DNA of 64,000 bases, from positions 3,596,001-3,660,000 of the forward strand of contig NZ_AP028067.1 of NCBI RefSeq assembly GCF_030297155.1, read 5' to 3'. The stretch is from Vibrio sp. FE10 (lineage in GTDB: Bacteria; Pseudomonadota; Gammaproteobacteria; Enterobacterales; Vibrionaceae). The translations under genes were made by a program, and so were the position numbers. Positions 40,130 through 49,714 of this stretch are shown one piece after another (positions within the stretch are counted from its first letter, which is position 1; each line of letters begins with the position of its first letter). The notes beneath the pieces are model-generated. The model worked only from the letters and a program-made list of their open reading frames with translations. It did no database searches and was not told the DNA's origin.

Positions 40130-40180
40130 TAACCGAACAAAAGCAAAGCAATTGGTTGTTTTTAGTTCATTTTTCAAAAA

Positions 40181-40543
40181 TCACAAAAATAAAATGTCTA
40201 GCCAAACATAACCCGCTAAGCCTAAACAGACAAAAACCGCAGCAGAACCGGCATCTTTAGCCATGCCCGCGAGTTCATGATGTTCACTGCCAATCCGATC
40301 TACGACCGCTTCAATCGCTGTATTAATCAACTCGACCACGACCACTAATACAACGGCAGCAATCATTAAGATGCGCTCTACCTGGCTCACATCTAAGTAG
40401 AACGCCAGTGGGATTAACACCGCTGCCATAAATACTTCTTGGCGAAAAGCCGCCTCGTTTTTAAATGAGCTAGTGATGCCTTGCCATGAAAAGCCCGCTG
40501 CTTTCACTATGCGTTTGAATCCGGTGTTTGATTTTTTGCTCAT
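40181..40543 (-). CDS. dgkA: Diacylglycerol kinase
   Basis: A 120-residue inner-membrane enzyme with three helices. The signature VELINTAIEAVVDRIGSEHHELAGMAKDAGSA-type block, with the catalytic Glu and the Asn/Glu metal ligands, is intact (about residues 66-97). It phosphorylates diacylglycerol to phosphatidate, recycling the product of periplasmic glucan and lipid A decoration. The ATG at 40543 has AGGG upstream; a TTG at 40561 is unlikely. It is divergent from plsB, the other phosphatidate-pathway gene, as in E. coli. Confidence 0.96.
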   Translation of the reverse strand: MSKKSNTGFKRIVKAAGFSWQGITSSFKNEAAFRQEVFMAAVLIPLAFYLDVSQVERILMIAAVVLVVVVELINTAIEAVVDRIGSEHHELAGMAKDAGSAAVFVCLGLAGYVWLDILFL

Positions 40544-40762
40544 TTTTAACCCTATACTCAATCAGTCGATGAATGATTTTAAACAAACTTAACGGCAATA
40601 TGACTATTTCCATTAAAAGGTTAGACCAGTTTCTGGTATTCTTGCATCGATTAAATTTACGCCTAGGCTTATCCCTATTTCACTCACAGGATTTATCCTT
40701 TCATCATAGAAATAGAGATACGCTTAAGCACATTGAAATAACTATTGAGGCAGTGAACCTAT

Positions 40763-43186
40763 ATGTCTTCTGGACAATCTTTTTCACGTTCATTAATGAA
40801 GCTACCTTTATCCGTTTTGGTAAAGGGCACATCAATACCTTCGAATCCGGTTGAGGATTTGAACATTGATTTAGGCAAACCGATTGTATACGCCTTACCA
40901 TTTCGCTCAAGTGTCGACCTGCTTACGCTGCAAAAGCACGCGCTGGAATTGGGCTTACCCGATCCTTTTAGCAAGCTTGAAATAAACGGCAAATCACTGC
41001 AACGCTTCGTGTTCATATCTTCACGCAAAACATTGCTGCAAGATGATGACTATGTTCCAAGCTCTTCAATTGAAGTTTTCTCTGAGCTGCTTTCACTGCA
41101 TGCTGAAGACTCAGAGCTTGATGTTCAAGTTATCCCAGCAACCGTCTTGTGGGGACGTAAACCAGGTAAAGAGAATAACCAGAAACCTTACCTACAAGCA
41201 ATGAACGGCTTAGAAAAGTCAAAAGCCGTATTACTGGCTGGTCGTGACTGTTTGGTTCGCTTTAGCCCGGTTGTCTCTCTACGCTACATGGCCAACTCAC
41301 ACGGCACCGATAGCACTATCGCGCACAAGCTTGCTCGCGTGGCACGCATTCACTTCTCTCGTCAAAAGCTTGCAGCATCAGGTCCTAACCTGCCAAGCCG
41401 CCAAGCACTGTTCGACCGCCTGTTAAAATCAGAAGCAATCAAGAAGGCGATAGAAGACGAAGCTGAAGCAAAAAATATTTCCATAGAGAAAGCGAGCAAA
41501 GAAGCTCAGGACATCATGGATGAGATCGCAGCTAACTTCTCTTACTCGTTAATTAAACGTGGTGAGAAAATTCTTGGTTGGTTGTGGAATAAGTTGTACC
41601 AAGGTCTGCATATTAGCAACGCTTCAACGGTTCGTAAGCTAGCTCAAGACGGCCACGAAATTGTTTACGTGCCTTGTCACCGCAGCCACATGGATTACTT
41701 ACTGCTTTCTTATGTTCTTTATCATGAAGGCATGGTGCCTCCGCACATCGCTGCGGGTATCAACCTCAACTTCTTCCCTGCCGGTCCTATTTTCCGTCAC
41801 GGTGGTGCGTTCTTTATTCGTCGTAGCTTCAAAGGCAACAAACTGTACTCTACGATTTTCCGTGAATACCTAGCCGAACTGTTCGCTAAAGGTTACTCAG
41901 TTGAGTACTTCAGTGAAGGTGGTCGCTCTCGTACGGGTCGTCTACTGCAAGCGAAAACGGGCATGCTAGCGATGACCATTCAAGCAATGCTGCGTGGTAT
42001 GAACCGTCCTGTAACTTTGGTTCCTGTGTACATCGGTTATGAACACGTAATGGAAGTAGCTACTTATGCCAAAGAGCTGCGTGGTAAGCGCAAAGAGAAA
42101 GAGAATGCGAGCCTTGTGATTCGAACTCTGCGTAAGCTGCGCAACTTTGGTAAAGGTTATGTGAACTTCGGTGAGCCGATCCAACTTAACCAATACCTGA
42201 ACGAGCACGCACCGGAGTGGACTAAAGACATCGATCCAATGGGCACCAGCAAACCACAATGGATGAACCCTGTGGTTAACGATCTGGCGACTAAGATGAT
42301 GACGCACATTAACGATGCAGCAGCAACCAATGCACTGACACTCTGTGCGACCGCGCTACTTGCATCTCGACAGCGCGCATTGTCTCGTGATTCTCTGGTT
42401 TCTCAAATCAACTGCTACCTATCTCTGCTTAAGAACGTTCCTTACTCGGATACATTCACAGTGCCTAAAGACAGCGCTGAAGATCTGGTAAAACACGCAG
42501 AGTCATTGAACAAGTTCTTGATTGAATCAGACACGATGGGCGACATCATTTCACTTGATCGTCACCAATCCATTCTGATGACTTACTACCGTAATAACAT
42601 CATCCACTTGTTTGCGCTGCCATCATTGATTGCTCAGATGACAATTCGCCAACGTGGGATCTCAATCGCGAATATTCAGAAGAATGTCGCTGCGATCTAC
42701 CCGTTCTTGAAGAAAGAGCTGTTCTTAAGCTATGACGAAGATCAGCTTGAAGATGTGGTTGCGAACATCATTAATGAACTAGTCAGCCAAGGCATGATTG
42801 TCGTTTCTGACGGTGAAGTAACGATCAACCAATCAAATAGCCAAGCACTGATGCTGTTAGGTCGTACGATTTCAGAGACTTTACAACGTTACTCAATTGC
42901 GCTGAATCTATTGGCAGAGAACCCTGATCTTGATAAATCTGATCTTGAGCAAAAGAGCCAAGACATCGCGCAACGACTGGGGCGTTTGCATGGTATCAAT
43001 GCTCCAGAGTTCTTCGACAAAGGTGTATTCGCATCGATGTTTGCGACACTGAAACAGCAGCAATATCTTGATAACGATGGTAACTGTGATTTAGAAAAGA
43101 CTCAGCAGTTCGCTAAGCTTCTTTACTCGATGCTTTACCCAGAAGTCCGTCTGACTATTCAAGAGAGTATTCACCAAGCAGAGTAA
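40763..43186 (+). CDS. plsB: Glycerol-3-phosphate 1-O-acyltransferase
   Basis: An 807-residue membrane enzyme (E. coli PlsB has 806). The acyltransferase motif I HRSHMD lies at residues 306-311; [28 protein letters not shown] and [13 protein letters not shown] are motifs II-IV. It transfers acyl groups to position 1 of glycerol-3-phosphate, the first step of phospholipid synthesis. The N-terminus [16 protein letters not shown] aligns with E. coli, supporting the ATG at 40763. It is followed by a strong terminator. Confidence 0.97.
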   Translation: MSSGQSFSRSLMKLPLSVLVKGTSIPSNPVEDLNIDLGKPIVYALPFRSSVDLLTLQKHALELGLPDPFSKLEINGKSLQRFVFISSRKTLLQDDDYVPSSSIEVFSELLSLHAEDSELDVQVIPATVLWGRKPGKENNQKPYLQAMNGLEKSKAVLLAGRDCLVRFSPVVSLRYMANSHGTDSTIAHKLARVARIHFSRQKLAASGPNLPSRQALFDRLLKSEAIKKAIEDEAEAKNISIEKASKEAQDIMDEIAANFSYSLIKRGEKILGWLWNKLYQGLHISNASTVRKLAQDGHEIVYVPCHRSHMDYLLLSYVLYHEGMVPPHIAAGINLNFFPAGPIFRHGGAFFIRRSFKGNKLYSTIFREYLAELFAKGYSVEYFSEGGRSRTGRLLQAKTGMLAMTIQAMLRGMNRPVTLVPVYIGYEHVMEVATYAKELRGKRKEKENASLVIRTLRKLRNFGKGYVNFGEPIQLNQYLNEHAPEWTKDIDPMGTSKPQWMNPVVNDLATKMMTHINDAAATNALTLCATALLASRQRALSRDSLVSQINCYLSLLKNVPYSDTFTVPKDSAEDLVKHAESLNKFLIESDTMGDIISLDRHQSILMTYYRNNIIHLFALPSLIAQMTIRQRGISIANIQKNVAAIYPFLKKELFLSYDEDQLEDVVANIINELVSQGMIVVSDGEVTINQSNSQALMLLGRTISETLQRYSIALNLLAENPDLDKSDLEQKSQDIAQRLGRLHGINAPEFFDKGVFASMFATLKQQQYLDNDGNCDLEKTQQFAKLLYSMLYPEVRLTIQESIHQAE

Positions 43187-43236
43187 TCTCTTAGTATACA
43201 GTGAACCTCTGTTCAAGGCTTGATTGAACACGATCG

Positions 43237-43266
43237 AAAAAGGCACCCATTGGGTGCCTTTTTATT
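43237..43266. terminator. Bidirectional terminator between plsB and ubiA
   Basis: The stem AAAAAGGCACCCA-TTGGGTGCCTTTTT serves the convergent plsB and ubiCA transcripts. Confidence 0.9.
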
Positions 43267-43289
43267 GGGAGCGGATTCAATGACCAAAC

Positions 43290-44144
43290 TTACCAGAAGG
43301 TAATGAATAAGCCTGCTGTCACTGCCATCCCAACGTAGTTGTTGTTTAGGAAAGCTTGGAAACATAAGTCTCGGTCACGATGACGCATCAAATGTTGTTG
43401 ATACACAAACAAGCTACCTGCCACCAACAATGCCCAATAGAAGGTATCACCCAACTGGTAATGCATGCCTAGCGCAATCAGCATCGCCAGTGTCACTAAT
43501 TGTAAGAAGCCAACGATAAGCTTGTCGAAGCGGCCAAATAAAATAGCGGTCGATTTGATACCAATTTTAAGGTCGTCATCTCGATCCACCATCGCATATT
43601 GCGTGTCGTAGGCTATCGTCCAAAGCGCATTAATCACGAAAATAAACCACACTACATTTGGCAGTTCATTGGTTTGAGCAGCCCACGCCATTGGAATCGC
43701 CCAACTAAAAGCTAACCCAAGAAACAGTTGTGGAAGATGTGTAAAACGCTTCATGAAAGGATAGATAAAGGCTAAGCCAACACCGATAACAGAAAGCTTA
43801 ATCGTCAGCAGGTTCATGGTTAACACCAATAAGAATGAAACCACCGCCAATACTAAGAAGAGCAATATCGCTTCTTTACTGGAAACTAAACCAGAAGGTA
43901 ATGGGCGCTGCTTGGTGCGTTTTACATGACCATCGACTTTGCGATCGGCAAAGTCATTGATCACACAGCCCGCCGAACGCATCAACACGACGCCAAGTAC
44001 GAAAACAACCAAGACATCAAAATCTGGCATGCCTTGCGCAGCAATAATCAGAGACCATAAGGTCGGCCAAAGGAGTAATAAGGTACCAATTGGGCGATTC
44101 ATTCGCGTTAACTGCCAATACGCTTTCGCTTTGGTGGCCAGCAT
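43290..44144 (-). CDS. ubiA: 4-hydroxybenzoate octaprenyltransferase
   Basis: A 284-residue polytopic membrane prenyltransferase. The two Asp-rich motifs are NDFADRKVD (first) and [12 protein letters not shown] (second), which bind the Mg-diphosphate of the polyprenyl donor. It joins a polyprenyl chain to 4-hydroxybenzoate in ubiquinone synthesis. Its ATG directly follows the ubiC stop (TAAATG), so the pair is translationally coupled and the preceding enzyme supplies its substrate. Confidence 0.97.
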   Translation of the reverse strand: MLATKAKAYWQLTRMNRPIGTLLLLWPTLWSLIIAAQGMPDFDVLVVFVLGVVLMRSAGCVINDFADRKVDGHVKRTKQRPLPSGLVSSKEAILLFLVLAVVSFLLVLTMNLLTIKLSVIGVGLAFIYPFMKRFTHLPQLFLGLAFSWAIPMAWAAQTNELPNVVWFIFVINALWTIAYDTQYAMVDRDDDLKIGIKSTAILFGRFDKLIVGFLQLVTLAMLIALGMHYQLGDTFYWALLVAGSLFVYQQHLMRHRDRDLCFQAFLNNNYVGMAVTAGLFITFW

Positions 44145-44684
44145 TTACACATTCTCCTTAGAGTAAATTGGGGCTGTGGGTAAAAACAACTCTGCCACAA
44201 GCATTGGCTTATGGTTCATCCATAATCGAGAGCGGCGTGCGAGCAATCGCTCATCGCCTGCAATAACCCAACCAACTTGCAGCGCATCTCGCTTCACGTT
44301 CTCAGCGCTGAAAACCGTTAAACCAAGCGGGACATTACCTTGTTGAGAAAGGTCAGAATGCTGATCGTCTAACGTGACTCTGGGAATTAAGGTACGACCT
44401 AGCACCCACGGGGTATCATCACCCTTTAAAATTACTTTACGCAGCAAGCAATCAAACGATGATAAAAGATGTTCCTCGTCAGGTTGGAGCATTGAGCGCT
44501 CGACAACTTGGTTATGAAGCAACTCAACAGATAAATGCTGACAGCACTCCCCTAACTTTCGGGAAAGAGAACCTTGCTCCATCAGCCACTCTTTGGTGGT
44601 TTCATTAGGAAAATCAAATGTTTCTGTACTTTGCCAATCTACATTCATTAACGAATTAAGATACAGCGATATTGGCTGATTCAT
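44145..44684 (-). CDS. ubiC: Chorismate pyruvate-lyase
   Basis: A 179-residue enzyme, slightly longer than E. coli UbiC (165). It removes pyruvate from chorismate to give 4-hydroxybenzoate. Conserved parts are LLRKVILKGDDTPWVLGRTLIP, GNVPLGLTVF, RRSRLWMNHKPMLVAELFLP and the C-terminal PIYS. The arginine and the ELFLP glutamate form the product-binding pocket. The ATG at 44684 is preferred to a TTG at 44696. It heads the ubiCA operon. Confidence 0.93.
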   Translation of the reverse strand: MNQPISLYLNSLMNVDWQSTETFDFPNETTKEWLMEQGSLSRKLGECCQHLSVELLHNQVVERSMLQPDEEHLLSSFDCLLRKVILKGDDTPWVLGRTLIPRVTLDDQHSDLSQQGNVPLGLTVFSAENVKRDALQVGWVIAGDERLLARRSRLWMNHKPMLVAELFLPTAPIYSKENV

Positions 44685-44846
44685 ACTAGTATTCAATAGG
44701 TGACTTTACACGTACAATAAAGCTTCAACTTTCGAACAAAATTAAAGCGTTCTTCGAATTGTAAACGTATTTAGATTTAGACCGCTTATTGTAACAAGAC
44801 AAACGCGTTTCGAATATCGCGAATAAACTAAAGAAAAGTCACAAAT

Positions 44847-45254
44847 ATGCACAAACGTTATGTAGCCCAAATATTTCTTGCGATTACCCTACTCTTTTCA
44901 GCATCAAGTTTTGCAGAAGAAGAGTCTGGGCCTAAACTCGCCTACTTCACACTAGAGCCCGACCTCACAACCAATTTTTACACTAAAGGTAAAAATCTTG
45001 GCTATATTCAGGTACGCCTCGACATCATGGTAGCAAACAGTGATGACCTTGCGGCCATTGAGTATCACCAACCTTTGATTCGTGATGCGGTGATTGAATT
45101 ACTTGGCAAGCAGAACGAAGAAACCATTAAATCGTTGTCTGGTCGTGAAGATTTAAGAAAAAGTCTAGTTGAGCACCTCAACAAGATTCTGCTTCCAGAA
45201 ACAGGCAAAACCATCATTGCTGACTTACTGTTTACTAAATACCTCTACCAGTAA
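44847..45254 (+). CDS. FliL-like secreted protein
   Basis: A 135-residue protein with a cleavable signal peptide (MHKRYVAQIFLAITLLFSASSFAEE) rather than the single membrane anchor of flagellar FliL. The body resembles the FliL periplasmic domain: FTLEPDLTTNFYTKGKNLGYIQV, then HQPLIRDAVIELLGKQ and LRKSLVEHLNKIL. It is not near flagellar genes but is divergent from ubiC. The role is unknown; a stator or envelope association like that of FliL is possible but is inference. Confidence 0.82.
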   Translation: MHKRYVAQIFLAITLLFSASSFAEEESGPKLAYFTLEPDLTTNFYTKGKNLGYIQVRLDIMVANSDDLAAIEYHQPLIRDAVIELLGKQNEETIKSLSGREDLRKSLVEHLNKILLPETGKTIIADLLFTKYLYQ

Positions 45255-45279
45255 CAGTCATTACCCATAGATTCCCAAT

Positions 45280-45310
45280 AAAAAAGCGGCCAGTGGCCGC
45301 TTTTTGTTTT
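45280..45310. terminator. Bidirectional terminator between the FliL-like gene and glpG
   Basis: The stem AAAAAGCGGCCA-GTGGCCGCTTTTT has A and T runs on both sides. Confidence 0.9.
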
Positions 45311-45341
45311 TATCGTTTCTCTACCAGTGAGAGAGCATCAT

Positions 45342-46184
45342 TTAGCTTGTTGCTGAGTTCGGCGCTTTCATCGCATCAATCAAACCAATTATCACACCAG
45401 CTACTAAGCCAGCGAGATGCGCAGTATTGGCGATGGCCATGAACGGCTGCATATAACCCAAGACTAACCACACCAACATAAAGCCGACGATTTGTCTTGG
45501 GATGCCTAAGCCAAGCTGAGGTGCTTTTGCACCTACCACCCACAAGTAACCGACCAACGCATACACCACGCCAGAAAGACCACCAAAGTTCGCTCCCTCA
45601 ACCCAGTATTGCCCAGCACCAGAAAGTGCAGAAGAGACAGCAAAGATCTGAAGCAACTTGAGGCCGCCTAACTTTTTCTCGATATCTCCGCCCAGTTGCC
45701 ACCACCACAAGATATTGAATGCGATGTGCATAACAGAGAAATGCAAAACAGCGTGACTTAACCAGCGCCAAAGCTGCCATTGTTGTCCATCAACCGCAGG
45801 AAAATGTAAGGCGTTAAAGATTGCCTGACCAAAACCTATCTGCTGCAGAGCAAAAATCACCACACACACCAGCATGATACTCAGTGTCACAGGGCCAGCT
45901 TTGGCTTTTATCATGCCCATGAAGCTTGGTGTGTGGTAATGAAAGTTACTCTTTCTGGTCTCTGCCATGTCCCAAGACGCCGCTTGATAGCGCTTATGAT
46001 TAGGTTCCGACAAGAAGCGATTGAGCTCAGCTTCGGTTTCAACCTGAAATTGGCTATCAAGAAGCCAAAGAGCAAAACGCCCTTCCCCCTCAGGAGACAT
46101 CTGAATAGGGATCTGACGAGACGCCATATAATCAATAAATGCTTGAGCAAGACGTGGGTTGTCTAACACCATCAATCTAATCAT
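45342..46184 (-). CDS. glpG: Rhomboid intramembrane serine protease GlpG
   Basis: A 280-residue protein with the cytoplasmic N-terminal domain (residues 1-90) and six transmembrane helices. The catalytic dyad is Ser204 in GGLSGVVYAL and His256 in ANTAHLAG. The L1-loop arginine (LWRWLSHAVLH) and HxxxNxxWW (HIAFNILWWW) are intact. It cleaves within membrane segments; its physiological substrates here are unknown. It lies 48 bp downstream of glpE on the same strand, the E. coli pairing, but no glpD or glpR is adjacent in this window. Confidence 0.97.
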   Translation of the reverse strand: MIRLMVLDNPRLAQAFIDYMASRQIPIQMSPEGEGRFALWLLDSQFQVETEAELNRFLSEPNHKRYQAASWDMAETRKSNFHYHTPSFMGMIKAKAGPVTLSIMLVCVVIFALQQIGFGQAIFNALHFPAVDGQQWQLWRWLSHAVLHFSVMHIAFNILWWWQLGGDIEKKLGGLKLLQIFAVSSALSGAGQYWVEGANFGGLSGVVYALVGYLWVVGAKAPQLGLGIPRQIVGFMLVWLVLGYMQPFMAIANTAHLAGLVAGVIIGLIDAMKAPNSATS

Positions 46185-46232
46185 TGTTACTTCCTATTCA
46201 TGCTATGAGAGATGCTTGAAGCGAAAAGGTAA

Positions 46233-46553
46233 TTAACCAGCAATCACAGGAAGTTCAGCACGGTGCCAAGCTTCGAAACCGCCATCTACACTATATACCT
46301 CTTCGAAACCTTGGTTCACTAAATATTGTGCTGCGCCTTGGCTACTGATGCCGTGATAGCACATCACCAAAATAGGCTGTTCAAACTCAACTTCATCCAT
46401 GAACGACACCATCGTATCGTTCGTTAGGTGATAAGCGGTTTTAGAGTGAGCGACCGCAAAAGACTGCGGATCGCGGATATCGACAAGTCGAGCTTCACCT
46501 TGCTCTATAAGGGCTTGAGCACCTTTAACATCGATATGTTTAAACTGGTCCAT
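46233..46553 (-). CDS. glpE: Thiosulfate sulfurtransferase GlpE (single-domain rhodanese)
   Basis: A 106-residue rhodanese. The active-site loop starts at Cys65 ([10 protein letters not shown]), giving the six-residue loop of GlpE, and VDIRDPQSF is the conserved structural motif. It transfers sulfane sulfur to cyanide or thioredoxin in the cytoplasm. It is first in a two-gene unit with glpG. Its promoter lies in the DnaA-box-rich region upstream. Confidence 0.95.
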   Translation of the reverse strand: MDQFKHIDVKGAQALIEQGEARLVDIRDPQSFAVAHSKTAYHLTNDTMVSFMDEVEFEQPILVMCYHGISSQGAAQYLVNQGFEEVYSVDGGFEAWHRAELPVIAG

Positions 46554-46626
46554 GACTTTCTCTTTTATGCTGATTTACTTTGCTGCCATTGTAACCTATC
46601 CCAAGGCTAACAATCACATCCACTTA

Positions 46627-46922
46627 ATAAGGTTATCCACCAGCGATCACTTTTACACCAATTGTGGATAAATCTGTGAATTGCGTGAATAAAGTGGTTT
46701 TTGGAAAATGGATCCACAACATATAGTAATGATCCTGATCTAGCTGTGGGTTACTTAAAACATATCCCCACACCAAAAACCCTTCCAAAGCCTTACTACA
46801 CCCTGCTTTTAGACAGCTGACGAATAAACTTATCACAGAGTTATCCACAAAGTCACAATGCAAATATCGATCGCAAAAGTTGAGAATTCGATCCAAAACA
46901 AAAAGGCCGAGATCTCTCGATC
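46627..46922. promoter_or_regulatory. Cluster of DnaA boxes and Dam (GATC) sites between rpoH and glpE
   Basis: The 416-bp gap 46554-46969 has no gene. It contains two perfect DnaA boxes TTATCCACA (46841-46849 on plus; 46663-46671 on minus) and one with a single mismatch (TTATCCACC, 46633-46641). Weaker copies lie at about 46710-46718 and 46745-46753. Eight GATC sites fall within 278 bp (46645, 46711, 46731, 46737, 46869, 46890, 46911, 46919), about seven times the chance rate; the last two are in the rpoH terminator. It could titrate or recharge DnaA or regulate glpE. It is not at the usual oriC neighbourhood (mioC/mnmG). Confidence 0.6.
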
Positions 46923-46934
46923 TCGGCCTTTTCA
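46899..46934 (-). terminator. Rho-independent terminator of rpoH
   Basis: A long stem (AAAAGGCCGAGATC / GATCTCGGCCTTTT) lies about 35 bp after the rpoH stop, with a T run on the minus strand. Confidence 0.9.
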
Positions 46935-46969
46935 AATTCTAATTTTTTATGGTGCTGTTAGTTTAGTGC

Positions 46970-47827
46970 TTAGAAGTCGCCAACGGCTTGTTTCAACTTC
47001 TTCATGGCATTCTTCTCTAACTGACGTACACGCTCAGCAGAGATGCTGTAGGTATCCGCTAAGTCTTGCAGGGTCGACTTGTTATCATCCAACCAACGTG
47101 AGCGCACAATGTGCTGACTGCGTTCGTCTAAGCTCTTCAGTGCGAGTCCTAGACGATTATTGGTATGAGATTCCCAGTTAGCCGCTTCAACCGTTTCTGC
47201 AACGTCTGACGCTTTGTCTTCTAAGTAGTAAACCGGAGCCGTGTAAGCAGAACCGCCTTCGTCGTCATCCATCGGAGCTTCAAAGGTTGCATCTTGTGCC
47301 GCTAAGCGAGATTCCATTTCACGAACTTCTGAAGGCTCTACGCCCAGTTCACGAGCAACAGTCTCAACTTCACCGTTATTGAACCAGCCTAGACGCTTCT
47401 TAGATTTACGCAGGTTAAAGAACAGTTTGCGCTGTGCTTTGGTTGTCGCAATCTTAACGATACGCCAGTTACGCAATACATATTCGTGAATCTCAGCTTT
47501 GATCCAGTGAACAGCAAAAGAAACCAGTCGAACACCCACTTCAGGGTTGAAGCGCTTCACCGCCTTCATTAGGCCGATGTTACCTTCTTGGACGAGATCA
47601 GCCATTGGCAGCCCGTAGCCAGAGTAGCCTCTTGCAACGTGCACCACGAATCTTAGGTGTGAAAGGATCAAACCTTTCGCAGCATCGATCTCACCTTTGT
47701 AATGTAATCGCTCTGCAAGTCCACGTTCCTCTTCAGGCGTCAGCATTGGGTAGCTGTTCGCTGATCGGATATAGCTATCTAAACTATCTTGTGTGACTAA
47801 AGCCATTTGATACGATTGGTTTGCCAT
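46970..47827 (-). CDS. rpoH: RNA polymerase sigma-32 factor
   Basis: A 285-residue heat-shock sigma factor. Region 2 is intact ([43 protein letters not shown]), followed by the RpoH box [18 protein letters not shown]. Region 4.2 is [18 protein letters not shown]. The ATG at 47827 has GAGGAAC upstream and matches the family N-terminus; an extension to 47881 is not conserved. It directs transcription of chaperone and protease genes. Upstream lie ftsX, ftsE and ftsY on the same strand, the conserved order; a promoter sits in the 177-bp gap. Confidence 0.97.
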   Translation of the reverse strand: MANQSYQMALVTQDSLDSYIRSANSYPMLTPEEERGLAERLHYKGEIDAAKGLILSHLRFVVHVARGYSGYGLPMADLVQEGNIGLMKAVKRFNPEVGVRLVSFAVHWIKAEIHEYVLRNWRIVKIATTKAQRKLFFNLRKSKKRLGWFNNGEVETVARELGVEPSEVREMESRLAAQDATFEAPMDDDEGGSAYTAPVYYLEDKASDVAETVEAANWESHTNNRLGLALKSLDERSQHIVRSRWLDDNKSTLQDLADTYSISAERVRQLEKNAMKKLKQAVGDF

Positions 47828-47922
47828 TCGGTTCCTCATCAATCTCTGATCTGGAGTAATATATCTATTAAAACCCGACAATCTTGAACCTAAAATGAAC
47901 AGGATTCAAGAAGGGGGAAGTA

Positions 47923-47950
47923 ATTATGCATAATCAATTCGTCTATACAA
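47923..47950 (-). promoter_or_regulatory. Candidate sigma-70 promoter of rpoH
   Basis: TTGTAT and CATAAT with a 16-bp spacer on the minus strand, about 95 bp upstream of the rpoH start. Other promoters, as in E. coli, are possible but were not identified. Confidence 0.4.
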
Positions 47951-48004
47951 GGTAAAAACTGATTAAAAAGTGCCTATTTATCGTCTAAATATGACTCTAT
48001 TCAA

Positions 48005-48973
48005 CTAAACAGGTTCAATTTCTTTTAGGTGGCGCTGTGCGGAAAGCTTCGCAGCCACACTGCCTAATAGGGTTCCAACGATCAAAAGCAGTAACGATTC
48101 ATCCCAACTTAAGCCAATCAGTCTAAAGTGACTATCGTAAAGCTGAGCTAAATCATCAACCGCACTGTTAAGTAAAACAGTAATCAATGCCGTCATTACC
48201 CAAGCGCAAATCGCGCCCAACACGCCAAACCACATTCCAGAATATAGGTATGGGCGTAAGATGAAGCTATCGGTGGCACCAATCAGCTTCATGGTTTGAA
48301 TCTCTTCTTTATGCGCCAACACATTAAATCGTAATGTATTGCCAATAATCAAAAACACAGCACCCAGCATAAGCACGGTTAATGTAATCACGATGACAGC
48401 CGCCAGTGCTTTGATCGCATCCAGCCTTGCAAGCCAATCTTCGTCTAAACGAACATCGGTCACGAGCTCTTGTTTCTTAACCTTGCTCGCCAATTCTTTG
48501 ATTTGCGTGTCGTTGTGTACACTTGGCGTAATCACCAACACACCAGGCAACGAGTAATCATCTAAAATCGTCAGTGCGTCATCAAAACCAGAATACTTGC
48601 TCAAATCAGCAAGGCCTTGCTGTGGTGAAATGTATTCAACCAACTCAACTTGATCCCAGCCTTCTATTTCATCTTTCAGTACTATCACTCGAGGCTCAGG
48701 AATTCCATCCTCTACATAAGCACTGATTTGTGATGGGCTGGTGACGTCTTTCGCCACTTCTCCAACGTTTTTACCAAGTAGGTACAAACAGGCAGGCATC
48801 GCCAAGGCCATTGAGATAACAGCCAACGTCAGTAGATTACCGATTGGGCGTTGCCACATTTGCGAGAAAGACGACTTGGCTTGTTTCCAGTGAACAACAA
48901 AAAAGCCGTCACTGGCAGCGCGGCTCGCGGCTCGGTTGGATTGAGGTTTCTTGATGCGCTTATTAGCGGCCAT
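48005..48973 (-). CDS. ftsX: Cell division protein FtsX
   Basis: A 322-residue inner-membrane permease-like protein. One transmembrane helix near residues 45-65 is followed by a large periplasmic domain, then three helices at about 195-220, 250-275 and 295-315. It works with FtsE at the septum, controlling peptidoglycan hydrolases through EnvC. The ATG at 48973 overlaps the end of ftsE by 11 bp; a longer frame to 48988 is not needed. It lies in the ftsY-ftsE-ftsX order. Confidence 0.95.
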   Translation of the reverse strand: MAANKRIKKPQSNRAASRAASDGFFVVHWKQAKSSFSQMWQRPIGNLLTLAVISMALAMPACLYLLGKNVGEVAKDVTSPSQISAYVEDGIPEPRVIVLKDEIEGWDQVELVEYISPQQGLADLSKYSGFDDALTILDDYSLPGVLVITPSVHNDTQIKELASKVKKQELVTDVRLDEDWLARLDAIKALAAVIVITLTVLMLGAVFLIIGNTLRFNVLAHKEEIQTMKLIGATDSFILRPYLYSGMWFGVLGAICAWVMTALITVLLNSAVDDLAQLYDSHFRLIGLSWDESLLLLIVGTLLGSVAAKLSAQRHLKEIEPV

Positions 48974-49637
48974 AATCTTCAACCTCACTCAAAAAGCCTT
49001 GGTTTAATTCAAGATGACGGTATTGGGGGCGAGTGTTCACTAACCCGATATCGTGCGTCGCTAGGATGATCGTTACACCCGCGCGGTTAAACTCTTCAAA
49101 CAAGCGCAGGACACGGTTCGACAATTCAGGATCTAGGTTACCGGTCGGCTCATCCGCTAAAAGCAGAGTTGGACGGTTAACCACAGCGCGAGCGATACCC
49201 ACGCGTTGCTGTTCACCACCAGAAAGCTGGCTTGGCAAACAACGGGCTTTGTCTAGTAAGCCGGTTTTATCCAACGCAGCACTGACTCGGCGCTTTATTT
49301 CATTTTCAGAAATAGATTCAATACGCATAGGCAGTGCGACGTTATCAAAGATAGAGCGATCCATCAGCAGACGATGGTCTTGAAAGACAATCCCAATATT
49401 ACGGCGTAAAAAGGGAATGTCTTTGGCTGGTATACGAGTGATATCGTGGTCGTTAAACCAAACGCGGCCATCCGTTGGGCGCTCAATGGCGCAAATCAAC
49501 TTCAGCAAGGTACTTTTACCAGCACCGGAGTGCCCGCCTAAAAATGCCATCTCTCCACGTTTGAGATGAAAGTCCACTTTTTGGAGCGCCTGGCGTCCGC
49601 CTCGGTAGGCTTTACTCACTTGCTGAAATTTGATCAC
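48963..49637 (-). CDS. ftsE: Cell division ATP-binding protein FtsE
   Basis: A 224-residue ABC ATPase. Walker [10 protein letters not shown] spans residues 35-43; the Q-loop is VFQDHRLL, the signature LSGGEQQR, Walker [13 protein letters not shown] and the H-loop LATHD. It binds the FtsX cytoplasmic face and FtsZ. The gene overlaps ftsX by 11 bp and starts 77 bp after ftsY. Confidence 0.97.
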   Translation of the reverse strand: MIKFQQVSKAYRGGRQALQKVDFHLKRGEMAFLGGHSGAGKSTLLKLICAIERPTDGRVWFNDHDITRIPAKDIPFLRRNIGIVFQDHRLLMDRSIFDNVALPMRIESISENEIKRRVSAALDKTGLLDKARCLPSQLSGGEQQRVGIARAVVNRPTLLLADEPTGNLDPELSNRVLRLFEEFNRAGVTIILATHDIGLVNTRPQYRHLELNQGFLSEVEDYGR

Positions 49638-49714
49638 CGAAAATTCCTCTTACGATCACTCATATCAAACTTAAAACGGTAGCAGGTTAAGGATAAACCA
49701 CTTTGCTACACGAG

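Noticed and set aside
46627..46922. Considered as a replication origin (oriC)
   Set aside because: No mioC/mnmG neighbours, no AT-rich 13-mer unwinding region and no gene-order support; reported instead as a DnaA-box cluster.
46633..46935. 100-codon minus-strand frame in the rpoH-glpE gap
   Set aside because: It covers the rpoH terminator and the DnaA boxes, has no ribosome binding site and shows no protein-like conservation pattern.
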